This document shows positions 18,286 through 25,793 of a stretch of DNA of 64,000 nucleotides, piece by piece. Positions within the stretch are counted from its first letter, which is position 1. Every line of letters starts with the position of its first letter. Origin of the DNA: Hyphomicrobiales bacterium (GTDB taxonomy: Bacteria; Pseudomonadota; Alphaproteobacteria; Rhizobiales; Rhizobiaceae). The stretch lies in NCBI GenBank assembly GCA_900466875.1, contig UBNQ01000013.1:209147-273146 (forward strand), read 5' to 3'. Made by a program: the position numbers and the translations under genes. A model generated the notes under the pieces. The model was not told the origin of the DNA. It did not search any database and saw nothing but the letters and a program-made list of their open reading frames with translations.

Positions 18286-18579
18286 GTGGTCTGGCAGAAG
18301 GCCTACCGATGGCGCGTGACGTGGCCCGGCGAAGGGCATGTTGATTGGAGCGCGTATGACGGTGAGATACGCATCGGCCGAGTGATGCTCGACCTCACCA
18401 ATCACACCCACAAAGGTTGGTTTATGTGGTCGGGAGGGGCAGCACAGCACGTCGGCTTTCGCAAGCGTATCATGCCGCATCAGGGGTGGGAGAAACAGCA
18501 CTGGCAGGCCGCGAAGACCTTGGAAGAGTGGTATGATCGGATGCGCGAGACGAATGGTTTGCCGCCCCGCCTTCGATAG
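18286..18579 (+). CDS. hypothetical Trp-rich protein
   Basis: A 97-residue protein, unusually rich in Trp and His: 'YRWRVTWPGEGHVDWSAYDG', 'TNHTHKGWFMWSGG', 'HQGWEKQHWQAAKTLEEWYDR'. It has no signal peptide. The start is GTG at 18286, 14 bp after the preceding gene. The pattern suggests a compact folded domain, but I know no family. Confidence 0.6.
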   Translation: MVWQKAYRWRVTWPGEGHVDWSAYDGEIRIGRVMLDLTNHTHKGWFMWSGGAAQHVGFRKRIMPHQGWEKQHWQAAKTLEEWYDRMRETNGLPPRLR

Positions 18580-18620
18580 CGGCCCGCTTGGGGCAACTTC
18601 TAATCGTAACAAGGAGGCTA

Positions 18621-18812
18621 TTGATATCACAAGATACCCCTATCTTTCTCGAACAATCCGCCGTCGAAACACTTCAGGATTCGCCGCCGGTTGGGATCCT
18701 GCACTTACTGACCGACAAAGGGCAGTTCGCATTCGCGATCACGGGTGAAGCTGCGCGGGATGTTGCAGCCAAATTGCTGGCCTTTGCCAATCAGCCCGCG
18801 AATGACCGGTAA
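18621..18812 (+). CDS. hypothetical protein
   Basis: A 63-residue protein: 'TPIFLEQSAVETLQDSPPVG', 'ILHLLTDKGQFAFAITGEAA' and 'RDVAAKLLAFAN'. AAGGAGG at 18611-18617 lies just before TTG 18621; the spacing of 3 nt is short, so TTG at 18588 remains possible. The beta-strand then helix layout is protein-like and codon use is normal for the region. Confidence 0.55.
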   Translation: MISQDTPIFLEQSAVETLQDSPPVGILHLLTDKGQFAFAITGEAARDVAAKLLAFANQPANDR

Positions 18813-18907
18813 CGGACTGCCAACGTTAGATTTCAAACCGTGAAAATCGATTTAGCGGGAACTTTGCGGATCATGGTCGGTTACCACACACCTTAGAGGA
18901 TCACAAA

Positions 18908-19078
18908 ATGACCAGACCACAAGACGAGAACTTCCTCCAAGACAAGACGGAAGCGCCGGCCGAGCGCAGGAAAAAAGCCGGCATGGGAAAAGGCTTTATT
19001 ATTCTGCTCAGCTGTTTCGCAGCGCTGATGTTCCTGATCTACGTCGGCATCGCTATCTTCGGACTAAGTTTTGCCTGA
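18908..19078 (+). CDS. small single-pass membrane protein
   Basis: A 56-residue protein with a charged N-terminal half ('TEAPAERRKKAGMGKG') and one membrane helix ('FIILLSCFAALMFLIYVGIA'). AGAGG upstream gives a plausible ribosome binding site. It ends the rightward run of small genes. Role unknown. Confidence 0.6.
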   Translation: MTRPQDENFLQDKTEAPAERRKKAGMGKGFIILLSCFAALMFLIYVGIAIFGLSFA

Positions 19079-19422
19079 AGTCTCAGCTGATTCTAGCCCC
19101 TATGACAGCCGCGTCTTTATAGGACGCCCCATTTGATGCCGCACTCCCCGTGGATCTATGTCGGTCCCAACTGAGACATGAACGAAATCGTTCAGGCAGC
19201 CAATTGAGCCGGGTGATTATGTTGCCCGGCCCGAATCGGATGCCAGCGCGGCGCGAATGCATCCCGCGTTCGGCTTCGTCGATCTTATCAACTTCCTTCA
19301 GGTTCTGCTCCGTCACCAGATGTTGCCCAAGTAAGCCGCCAGCGTTATCGTCTCAGAGATATTCGGAAAGCTCCGCCGGTGAACAGACATCAACTGAGCC
19401 CAATCAAATTCGGAGCGTCGAC
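19079..19422. other. 344-bp stretch without a supported gene
   Basis: A leftward 77-codon frame from a GTG (19083-19316) has no ribosome binding site and no recognisable pattern, so it is not called. The stretch probably contains the promoter of the HEPN-like gene that follows. Confidence 0.35.
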
Positions 19423-19950
19423 ATGAGGTTTATATCAGCTGCCGGACAAGACCCAGTTCTGGCGGCAGCGATCGGCCATTTCGTACAGGCCAGCACAACG
19501 CTCGAGCATGCAGTAAGACACTGCATCATCCGCGTCCTTCCTCTCACCGACGACATGGGCATCGCGCTTCTCTCTGAGAACAGCATGCGATCTAACCTAG
19601 ATATTCTGGAGCGCTTGCTCGACCTCCCTGAGGTGCCCGTTCCAAAAGACTGGAAGGAACGTCTCTTACCGCTCATTCCTAAAGTCAGAGCAAGCACGGA
19701 AGATCGAAACAGGATTGCGCACCACCCCCTCATCCAAAACACGCAAGGCTACACGGCTACGATCCACAAAAAAGGAAAAAGAATAGCCATGGATATTGAT
19801 GCCCAAACAATTTCTGAATGGGCAATAGAAGCGGAGGAGAGCGCGTATTGGTTCCACCATATCCCGCAGTCAGATTACGACCTCAAGAAATGGGGAAAAG
19901 CATTCCCGGAGTACAAGAACAACCCTTGGCCACGTCGACAGAATAAGTAA
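19423..19950 (+). CDS. HEPN-like protein of unknown function
   Basis: A 175-residue, mostly helical protein. 'VQASTTLEHAVRHCI' is followed by 'SENSMRSNLDILERLLDLP' and then 'STEDRNRIAHHPLI', in which R95-x4-H100 fits the Rx4-6H motif of HEPN domains. HEPN proteins include RNases of toxin-antitoxin and abortive-infection systems, but this class also contains many non-toxic proteins, and no MNT-type partner is adjacent. ATG at 19423 has GGAG 7 nt upstream; the longer upstream frame overlaps a gene-free stretch and is not credible. The HEPN assignment is inference. Confidence 0.62.
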   Translation: MRFISAAGQDPVLAAAIGHFVQASTTLEHAVRHCIIRVLPLTDDMGIALLSENSMRSNLDILERLLDLPEVPVPKDWKERLLPLIPKVRASTEDRNRIAHHPLIQNTQGYTATIHKKGKRIAMDIDAQTISEWAIEAEESAYWFHHIPQSDYDLKKWGKAFPEYKNNPWPRRQNK

Positions 19951-19978
19951 CGGCGCACCTTAGATAAGGACGGTGAGA

Positions 19979-20218
19979 TTATTCGCCCGGCAAGCCTTTT
20001 CCATCCAGAACGTCGCGGCAAACTTCAAGGAAAAGGTTGGCGCACTGATCACAGTCTTGCTTGTGCTCTGAGTTGTCGCATCCAAACGTCATATCTAGCC
20101 GGGACAGAGCAAAGCGAACTCGCTCTATTTTGCCTTTCGGCGTTGCCGCATCTTCTGTCGGTGCCAACATATTGGAAGCCAGCACGGCAGATCTCAGTTC
20201 GTCAATATTGTTCAACAT
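19979..20218 (-). CDS. hypothetical protein
   Basis: A 79-residue protein reading 'MLNNIDELRSAVLASNMLAP', 'KIERVRFALSRLDMTFGCDN' and 'CDQCANLFLEVCRDVLDGK', with a CxxC inside a predicted helix. Cys/His content suggests metal binding is possible. It converges with the HEPN-like gene, the stops lying 28 bp apart. The ATG at 20218 was preferred to upstream starts because only this part is protein-like. Confidence 0.55.
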   Translation of the reverse strand: MLNNIDELRSAVLASNMLAPTEDAATPKGKIERVRFALSRLDMTFGCDNSEHKQDCDQCANLFLEVCRDVLDGKGLPGE

Positions 20219-20310
20219 TGCGTATTCGCTCCATCGGGATCGAGTACCTAACGGCCGAACAGGGCGATTGTTCGCGCGCAATAGCTAATAAGAAAGATGA
20301 CACGGGGCCG

Positions 20311-20338
20311 GTCGGGGCGGTGGACTGAGCATCGCCCC
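20311..20338 (-). terminator. candidate leftward terminator
   Basis: TCGGGGCG and CGCCCCGA form an 8-bp stem with a 12-nt loop just after the small gene ending at 20348. On the minus strand the downstream sequence has a modest T-rich stretch (ATCTTTCTTATT). Confidence 0.45.
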
Positions 20339-20347
20339 GAAGGGCCC

Positions 20348-20470
20348 TCATGTATCCTCCAGAGGCGCGATGAGGACCAACCTGTTGCCGGGTACAAGTT
20401 CGATGACACTGTCGTGTTGAGGACCGTCAAGCGCCTCGATGATTTCATCGACGAAGAAACCCTCCACCAT
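20348..20470 (-). CDS. very small protein (40 aa), possibly the end of a frameshifted gene
   Basis: The frame reads 'MVEGFFVDEIIEALDGPQHD' then 'SVIELVPGNRLVLIAPLEDT', an acidic amphipathic peptide with good codon use. The leftward frame just upstream, in another phase, reads 'VQLLRTLKATPKVPLNLLAL' and stops at a TGA overlapping this ATG (TGATG). So this is either two coupled mini-genes or one gene broken by a frameshift. Confidence 0.45.
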   Translation of the reverse strand: MVEGFFVDEIIEALDGPQHDSVIELVPGNRLVLIAPLEDT

Positions 20471-20670
20471 CAGCGGGAGCCGAGGGCGAGCAAGTTCAGA
20501 GGTACCTTAGGGGTGGCCTTTAAGGTTCGAAGCAACTGCACCACCGATACTTTGACGGCGTCGTGACGTGAAATGCTATGTTCTGCGCTCGTGAAACGGA
20601 ATATTGGACCGATCGTATAGGTCGCTGATCTTTTCCAGCAAGTTCAGATTAAGTGTAACCTTCCCCGAAC

Positions 20671-20687
20671 GATGTCAGGGCGGTGGG
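20671..20687. repeat. 17-bp repeat, copy 1
   Basis: GATGTCAGGGCGGTGGG, identical to 21972-21988. It sits immediately after the stop of the leftward gene 20688-20882. Shorter relatives lie at 20941-20953 and 21839-21853. Confidence 0.6.
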
Positions 20688-20882
20688 TCAGGCATCCCAG
20701 TGGGTAGCGTCCTCTTCAGCACATTCTTCCGGACTAAGTCCTTCAGGAAAGCGCTCGCGCCAATAGACCGGACCGGCGGTGGATGCATAATCGCCGGGAT
20801 GCTTGCCGAACGGCCCTCTGGTGCCATCTGCTAACTCCGCGATCCGCGCGGCAAAGCGATCTAAGAATTCCTGCTCAGTCAT
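20688..20882 (-). CDS. hypothetical acidic protein
   Basis: A 64-residue protein: 'MTEQEFLDRFAARIAELADG' then 'RGPFGKHPGDYASTAGPVYW' and 'GLSPEECAEEDATHWDA'. It is strongly acidic at the C-terminus. The pattern looks like a genuine short soluble protein, but I know no family. The 17-bp repeat follows directly. Confidence 0.6.
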   Translation of the reverse strand: MTEQEFLDRFAARIAELADGTRGPFGKHPGDYASTAGPVYWRERFPEGLSPEECAEEDATHWDA

Positions 20883-20944
20883 TCCGCCTCCGTTTCATAC
20901 ACTAGGAAAACAGTTAGCAATTAGCTTGGCAACTACAGATGATG

Positions 20945-21379
20945 TTAGGGCGGCATCTGGGAGCCATCAGTCCGTGCTTCCTGGCCAGGTTCCCCCAGTT
21001 GATCGATGGGATATACTATGCCGGAGAAAAATAGCGGCATCGAATTCTCGTTCTGGAAACACCGTCCCATAGCAACCGACCATCTATAGGCACCTGACAC
21101 GTCCAACAGCCGGTGCTCTGCATGATATGATTGGCCGTCGAGAATAGCTTTTTTGATCAGACGCTTCGTTTCAGCTCGATCTTCTTCGTGTACGCGAGCG
21201 AAATAGGATTCGAAAGGAAGGCCTCTAACGGTTTGCCTGGGATCGAGCCCAAATAGCGAGGCGACCAGGGTATCTCCAAAAATAAGGTTGCTCTCTACAA
21301 CCCATGTGAAAATACCGGCTTCAGTGGCCCCTAAATGATCTTCCGCATCTTGTTGGTTATCCACTTCAATCAAAATCAC
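20945..21379 (-). CDS. single PAS-domain protein
   Basis: A 144-residue protein consisting of one PAS_3-type domain: 'EAGIFTWVVESNLIFGDTLV', 'LFGLDPRQTVRGLPFESYFA', 'RVHEEDRAETKRLIKKAI' and 'YHAEHRLLDVSGAYRWSVAM'. There is no kinase, cyclase or HTH part, so it is either a stand-alone sensor module or a cargo relic of a sensor kinase. PAS_3 domains sense small ligands or redox state; the ligand is unknown here. Confidence 0.78.
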   Translation of the reverse strand: MILIEVDNQQDAEDHLGATEAGIFTWVVESNLIFGDTLVASLFGLDPRQTVRGLPFESYFARVHEEDRAETKRLIKKAILDGQSYHAEHRLLDVSGAYRWSVAMGRCFQNENSMPLFFSGIVYPIDQLGEPGQEARTDGSQMPP

Positions 21380-21626
21380 GTCTTTCCTCCCAGCAGCGCC
21401 GCTTCCTCACTAGCGCGGATTACTATCTGAGGTAGGCCAACCCGAAGAAATGCAAGTAGTTCCTCCCCTAATCCTCTAAAAGTTGTCTCACCCCGGTATT
21501 TAAATGATAACTTGTCACAATAGTTGATTATGAGTAATATTCTCCGGCTCGGACATACAAAAGACCTGACAACCGTCCCTAATTTTAAATACCAAGCCTT
21601 CTCCGGATTTGCTGAAGGGTTCCGAA

Positions 21627-21821
21627 ATGGATGAGACTATTGCGGCTCGCTTGGAGCGGTGGAAAACCGACCTCAATATGGCGCCGTCACCCGACGAACA
21701 TCAGGCGTCGTCCTCGGCATTATCTCGCCATATCAGTAGAGTCCGCGAAGCAAAACGTCAGACTCAGTTTGGACACCGGAAGACTAGCGCAAGCGATGGC
21801 CCTAACGAGACCAACCGGTAG
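21627..21821 (+). CDS. hypothetical small protein
   Basis: A 64-residue hydrophilic protein starting 'MDETIAARLERWKTDLNMAP'. ATG at 21627 is preceded by AAGGG. It is rich in Ser, Arg and Gln and probably partly disordered. Support is moderate. Confidence 0.45.
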   Translation: MDETIAARLERWKTDLNMAPSPDEHQASSSALSRHISRVREAKRQTQFGHRKTSASDGPNETNR

Positions 21822-21885
21822 TCGTTGAAACCACCGGCTGAAGTCAGGGTGGCGCTCACTGCCCTCGACGGAAGGGGACTAATTT

Positions 21886-21960
21886 CTACCGCGTTCCGAA
21901 AAGCGTAAGTACGACAGACACCAAAGCGAATACTGCAACGACCATGATAATGGTTTTCAT
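21886..21960 (-). CDS. 24-residue hydrophobic peptide
   Basis: The peptide consists of 'MKTIIMVVAVFALVS' and 'VVLTLFGTR', one membrane helix between short charged ends. AGGAA lies 8 nt before the ATG on the minus strand. Size and layout resemble small membrane peptides, including type I toxin peptides, but no antisense RNA promoter was recognised, so toxicity is only a hypothesis. Confidence 0.5.
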   Translation of the reverse strand: MKTIIMVVAVFALVSVVLTLFGTR

Positions 21961-21971
21961 AGTGGGTTCCT

Positions 21972-21988
21972 GATGTCAGGGCGGTGGG
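21972..21988. repeat. 17-bp repeat, copy 2
   Basis: GATGTCAGGGCGGTGGG, identical to 20671-20687. It lies between the 24-residue peptide gene and the downstream end of the 22009-22188 gene; AGGGC here can pair with GCCCT about 20 bp downstream. Confidence 0.6.
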
Positions 21989-22008
21989 CCGCTCCTTGCC
22001 CTAACCGG

Positions 22009-22188
22009 TCATTGGGACACAGCGAGAATAAACAAGTAAACTAGAACGAGCCAGCCTAGTTCGAGCAATGCCTGTTGCTTGCGCGGAAGATCGTGAATCG
22101 ACTTGTATCGTGACACAACGAACCAAACGAGGCCGAACGCCACAAGAACGACAAGATAAGGTACGGCTTCGCCAAGTCCGCCCATCAT
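22009..22188 (-). CDS. small two-helix membrane protein
   Basis: A 59-residue protein with two hydrophobic segments, 'AVPYLVVLVAFGLVWFVV' and 'LLELGWLVLVYLFILAVS', joined by the polar loop 'RYKSIHDLPRKQQA'. GAGAGG lies 6 nt before the first ATG. Only this C-terminal portion of the longer open frame looks coding. Unknown family. Confidence 0.6.
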   Translation of the reverse strand: MMGGLGEAVPYLVVLVAFGLVWFVVSRYKSIHDLPRKQQALLELGWLVLVYLFILAVSQ

Positions 22189-22343
22189 AACAAGCCTCTC
22201 TAAACCTGAGTTGAGATCACGCTCTCTGTGATTTTCCTTTAGAAGGATTAATCTGGAATTGATGACCGCAGTTGGCGCAAGCGGCAGAGGAGTTTTGGGA
22301 GCGGGGTCTTGAGCTGATATAGCACCGATATATAATCCCCGGC

Positions 22344-22610
22344 ATGACCCAGACCGAGCACACTGAGTTAACCCAAATCGCATCCGACTTCGTTGAGCTG
22401 ATGCGTTCGGACTTCGAGCGGTCATTCAGTCTGAAGGACTTCATCAATTACGCTCGCTTCGCGTTGGGCTCCGAGATCGATGAAGGCGAGGTCGAGCGTG
22501 TCGCCTATCAGTATTTCGGCAAGCACTACGACCTTGTCCGCTGGGACATCCGAACAGCCTGGTCGTTTATCCCTGAGCTTGAAGCACCGGAATTGCCCGG
22601 ACATTGCTGA
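22344..22610 (+). CDS. hypothetical protein upstream of the KAP NTPase
   Basis: An 88-residue helical, acidic protein: 'LTQIASDFVELMRSDFERSF', 'SLKDFINYARFALGSEIDEG' and 'EVERVAYQYFGKHYDLVRWD'. It is divergent from the small membrane gene at 22009-22188 and co-directional with the KAP gene 380 bp downstream. Its stop lies 64 bp before the first 49-bp repeat. Function unknown; partnership with the NTPase is only positional. Confidence 0.6.
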   Translation: MTQTEHTELTQIASDFVELMRSDFERSFSLKDFINYARFALGSEIDEGEVERVAYQYFGKHYDLVRWDIRTAWSFIPELEAPELPGHC

Positions 22611-22674
22611 ATCTGAAAAGCAATGCGGGCGCGCGAAAGAACGTAGTACGGGTATTGTCTGCATCGATGAAGGG

Positions 22675-22723
22675 GCGGGCAGTGGCAAGCCGGAACGGCG
22701 CGGCAGTAAAGCGCATGCCGAAC
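22675..22723. repeat. 49-bp direct repeat, left of the KAP gene
   Basis: Identical at 48 of 49 positions to 24694-24742. It contains GCCG-GAA-CGGC, able to form a 4-bp stem with a GAA loop. An ATG at 22667 opens a 31-codon frame through the repeat (to 22762) starting 'MKGRAVASRNGAAVKRMPNR'; the right copy can be read in the same phase, so a conserved mini-protein is an alternative explanation. The rest of the 380 bp up to the KAP start holds no supported gene. Confidence 0.85.
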
Positions 22724-22990
22724 AGGCCAACTCCTAGGCTGGAGTGGTTGCGGCCACTGTAATTAACCGAAGCCAATTCTATCGGGCTTTCGCCCTCAAG
22801 CTGCGCGCTAGCGCTTACTTGCGGCCCGCCTTAGCTGGATCACATCGGAGCCATTGCCCCAGCCGTCCGCTGCACTGCCGCCGCTCATCTTTACGGGATA
22901 ACGATTCCGCCCCCCTCGAACCTTGGCAACACTTTTTGGTAAGTGAGAGATAGAACCTAACTCAAACGAGCCACCGTCCGGAGCCGATAG

Positions 22991-24688
22991 ATGTCCGTTT
23001 CAAACGTGCGTGCCGCAATTCAAAGGTTTATCGAGCATCCAAACGCACAGGTCCTGTGCATCCGAGGCGAATGGGGAACGGGCAAGACTTGGACATGGGA
23101 AGATGTGCTGAAAGACGCGGCTTCTAAGGACAAGGTGAAGGCGAAGAAATATGCTAAGGCTTCGCTGTTTGGCCTGAATTCGATCAAGGAGCTGAAGCGC
23201 GAGATATTCCAGTCTGCTATCAACCCAGACCAGATTGGTAAGCCATTGAACGCAGATTCTGCGAAGAACCTCTTCGAAAGCGCTAAGTCGTGGGGCAAGT
23301 GGGCGGCTAACAAGGCGAGCTTTCTACACGACGACGCCCTCACGGCTGCGATTGAGGTTGCCGCGCTTTTTGCTCGCGACCAGCTGATCCTCATCGATGA
23401 CCTTGAGCGTAAGGGTGAAGACCTGAGGAGCGTGGATGTGCTCGGCTTCATCTCGCAACTTCGGGATGAGCGGAATTCGAAGGTCGTGCTTCTGCTGAAT
23501 GACGAGGAACTGGATGACCAGGAGGAATTCACCTCGTACCTCGAAAAAGTCGTCGACGTTTACCTCCGCTTCTCCCCCACTGAAGAAGAAGTAGCCCGTA
23601 TTGCGATACCGGAGACGGATGAAGTCTCGGTTATGGTGCGGAACAACTCTATTGAACTTGGTATCAAGAACGTGCGCGTCATCCGGAAGATCTTCGCGCT
23701 CGCTAAGCACCTTGAGCCAATGCTCAGCAAATATTCAAAGGTGGTCACGCACAATTCGGTAGGAGCAATCACGCTGCTGGGTTGGAGCCATTTGCAACCG
23801 AAGAACGCGCCGCCGATTGAATACTTGAAGCGTGTCCACACCTACTCACCTAAAACGGGTGACGAAGACCTTGACCTCAAATGGCGCGATCTGCTTCTCA
23901 AATACCGGTACACTCATACCAGCGACTACGACTTGGTTCTCCTGAAAGGACTAGAGAACGGCTACTTTGATCCCGTTGAGATCGAAAAGCACGCTTCAGA
24001 GCTGCACCAAGCCGACGCCCGCCACAAAGTCGAACTCGAAGTCAGGGCGATTTGGGACGACATGCATTACTCTTTCACCAAGCCCGCAGAGGGCATCCTG
24101 AACGCATTCCACGAGTCCTACGTTCGCAATATCGCCTTCATGACTTTAGGCGACATGACAGTCATGGAGCGCCTTTTCCGGGAACTTGGCGACGAGCGTT
24201 CTGAAGAGCTTGTGGACCGTTACATTGCGGCGCACAAGGACAAGCCGGGCGCGTTCGATCTCGATAGGTTGGAGCGCTTCGGGGAGGAAATGACCACTTC
24301 GATCAAGGAAAAGATTGCAGCGGCGGAAGCTGAGCAGGCTCCGAAGCTCGATCCGGACGAAGTATTCATTGCTCTGGCGAAGCGCGGCTTCGATGAGGAG
24401 CTGTACGACGTTGCAGCAAAACTGCCCGTCAGCGAGTACATTCGCATCCTGAAATCACATGAGGGTCCGGAACTGTCGAGCATTATCTCCGGCCTAAGAC
24501 AGTATCTCAATACCGGCAATCTTGATGCTCGCCTTTATATCGTCATGGACAAAGCCGGTGCGGCTTTGCGCGAGATCGCCACCGAAAGTCCGATAAATGC
24601 ACGACGGGCTAGACGTTTGGGCCTGATCCAGCGGCTTGAGGCCAAGGAAGCGCAAGCTGCTGATGAGGCGCAGACATCAACGGGCTGA
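22991..24688 (+). CDS. KAP-type P-loop NTPase
   Basis: A 565-residue protein with Walker A 'GEWGTGKTW' at residues 26-34 and Walker B 'QLILIDDLER' at 131-140, followed by 'KVVLLLNDEELDD', the strand after Walker B. This is the KAP (STAND-related) arrangement. No membrane insert, unlike many KAP proteins, so it is probably cytosolic. The C-terminal 300 residues are helical and match nothing I know. KAP NTPases recur in genomic islands and some are linked to phage defence, but no effector domain is visible, so the role is open. GGAG lies upstream of the ATG. The gene is flanked by 49-bp direct repeats and is the largest cargo gene. Confidence 0.83.
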   Translation: MSVSNVRAAIQRFIEHPNAQVLCIRGEWGTGKTWTWEDVLKDAASKDKVKAKKYAKASLFGLNSIKELKREIFQSAINPDQIGKPLNADSAKNLFESAKSWGKWAANKASFLHDDALTAAIEVAALFARDQLILIDDLERKGEDLRSVDVLGFISQLRDERNSKVVLLLNDEELDDQEEFTSYLEKVVDVYLRFSPTEEEVARIAIPETDEVSVMVRNNSIELGIKNVRVIRKIFALAKHLEPMLSKYSKVVTHNSVGAITLLGWSHLQPKNAPPIEYLKRVHTYSPKTGDEDLDLKWRDLLLKYRYTHTSDYDLVLLKGLENGYFDPVEIEKHASELHQADARHKVELEVRAIWDDMHYSFTKPAEGILNAFHESYVRNIAFMTLGDMTVMERLFRELGDERSEELVDRYIAAHKDKPGAFDLDRLERFGEEMTTSIKEKIAAAEAEQAPKLDPDEVFIALAKRGFDEELYDVAAKLPVSEYIRILKSHEGPELSSIISGLRQYLNTGNLDARLYIVMDKAGAALREIATESPINARRARRLGLIQRLEAKEAQAADEAQTSTG

Positions 24689-24693
24689 AGAGA

Positions 24694-24742
24694 GCGGGCA
24701 GTGGCAAGCCGGAACGGCGCGGCAGTAAAGCGCAAGCCGAAC
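24694..24742. repeat. 49-bp direct repeat, right of the KAP gene
   Basis: Starts 5 nt after the KAP stop codon and matches 22675-22723 at 48/49 positions, with an offset of 2,019 bp. In the KAP reading phase the sequence after the stop stays open to 24826, containing 'AVASRNGAAVKRKPN', which is nearly the peptide of the left copy. No other gene is supported between here and 24900. Confidence 0.85.
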
Positions 24743-24900
24743 CTCCGGCTAGAGCTGGAGATCGCGGAACAGGTAGAGCAGCGCAGTCCTGAGAAGATTG
24801 TGACGGTCCATCTCGTCGCCTCTTAAGATTAAACTTCGCATGGTGAACCGGTCGGAACTTCTCTCGACCCGCTGTTGTTTAGCCATAAGGAGGAGCCATC

Positions 24901-24999
24901 ATGAAACGCCAGCACCCGTATGCTTTCTATTTTGGTTTGAACGCTGCAATTCTGCTAGTCATTACTTTTTCGCTTTGGTTCACCTGGCCCATGCTGTGA
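24901..24999 (+). CDS. 32-residue membrane peptide
   Basis: A short frame starting 'MKRQHPYAFYFGLNAAILLV' and ending 'ITFSLWFTWPML', one membrane helix with a basic N-terminus. AAGGAGGA lies about 7 nt upstream, one of the best ribosome binding sites in the element. A second possible mini-gene follows at 25009-25155 (48 residues), with weaker support. Confidence 0.58.
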   Translation: MKRQHPYAFYFGLNAAILLVITFSLWFTWPML

Positions 25000-25182
25000 G
25001 AAGAGAGATGTTTATATCACTTTCATGCTGCTGCGAGCCTATTAGTCGAAGGGTACACCTTCACGGAATGCTTACTCAACACCCGGTGGCCCCGCGCTTG
25101 AGCATAACGGCGGCAATGGCCATGGCGGTGGCACAGTTATTGCTGAGCAGATGATACGAAGCCACCTGCACAGGATTTTGCC

Positions 25183-25437
25183 ATGAATCGAGACACTTCA
25201 CATATGTTCCTGCCCGTAAAGCTAACATCAACCGCAGGCAGAGATGTTATTGTTGTCGCCTCTGTCGAAGACGCCGCGCGCGAGTTACTCACCGAGTGGC
25301 CGGACGATGGCGGTGATAAATTCTACGAAGCGGTAAAGGCGTGCTTGGATTGCCTTCACCAGACAGGAGAGCCCGATTCGGCGCGTATGGCTTTCGTTCA
25401 GGCGGCATGGGAAGTCGGCATTGAAATCGACCAATAA
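25183..25437 (+). CDS. DUF982-family protein
   Basis: An 84-residue protein with the rhizobial DUF982 layout: a beta-like start ('LPVKLTSTAGRDVIVVASVE'), 'DAARELLTEWPDDGGDKFYE', 'AVKACLDCLHQTGEPDSARM' and a final helix 'AFVQAAWEVGI'. AGGA precedes the ATG. The family's function is unknown; it is abundant on rhizobial plasmids and islands. Confidence 0.75.
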   Translation: MNRDTSHMFLPVKLTSTAGRDVIVVASVEDAARELLTEWPDDGGDKFYEAVKACLDCLHQTGEPDSARMAFVQAAWEVGIEIDQ

Positions 25438-25606
25438 CCGTTCCGTCAGCCTCGTGCCTACTGCACAGCGTGGTTTGGACGAACCAAGGAATTGCGCTCG
25501 TCATCATTGGATCGGCCGACCAAAACTGTTCACCGGACAGAGACGCGCCAAGCAGCACGGTAGCGATTATTGGAATGATGATCAGGGCAACGCCGCTGAT
25601 ACGCAT
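25289..25606 (-). CDS. small membrane or exported protein, 3' end uncertain
   Basis: ATG at 25606 has GGAGGA 5 nt upstream on the minus strand. The first 20 residues are a membrane or signal segment ('MRISGVALIIIPIIATVLLG'), followed by 'EQFWSADPMMTSAIPWFVQT'. Beyond about residue 50 the frame runs antisense to the DUF982 gene and looks non-coding, so the true gene is probably shorter or was truncated by a frameshift. Confidence 0.42.
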   Translation of the reverse strand: MRISGVALIIIPIIATVLLGASLSGEQFWSADPMMTSAIPWFVQTTLCSRHEADGTVIGRFQCRLPMPPERKPYAPNRALLSGEGNPSTPLPLRRIYHRHRPATR

Positions 25607-25793
25607 GACATCCTCCAGCGAATACCCGACTCATGATGAAATACATATGTTTAACACCCGGTAATCTTGCCTCACTTTGACCCATGCCCTGAATGCCAAA
25701 CATGCAGCTTGGTAACCCTCACGCAAGTCGCATCCGCCATTATCAATACCGCTGTCTATTACCCCTCTCGGGCAGTTTCGCGGGACCGGGCCT

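Noticed and set aside
22675..24742. Transposon ends around the KAP gene
   Set aside because: The flanking repeats are direct, not inverted, and no transposase lies between them.
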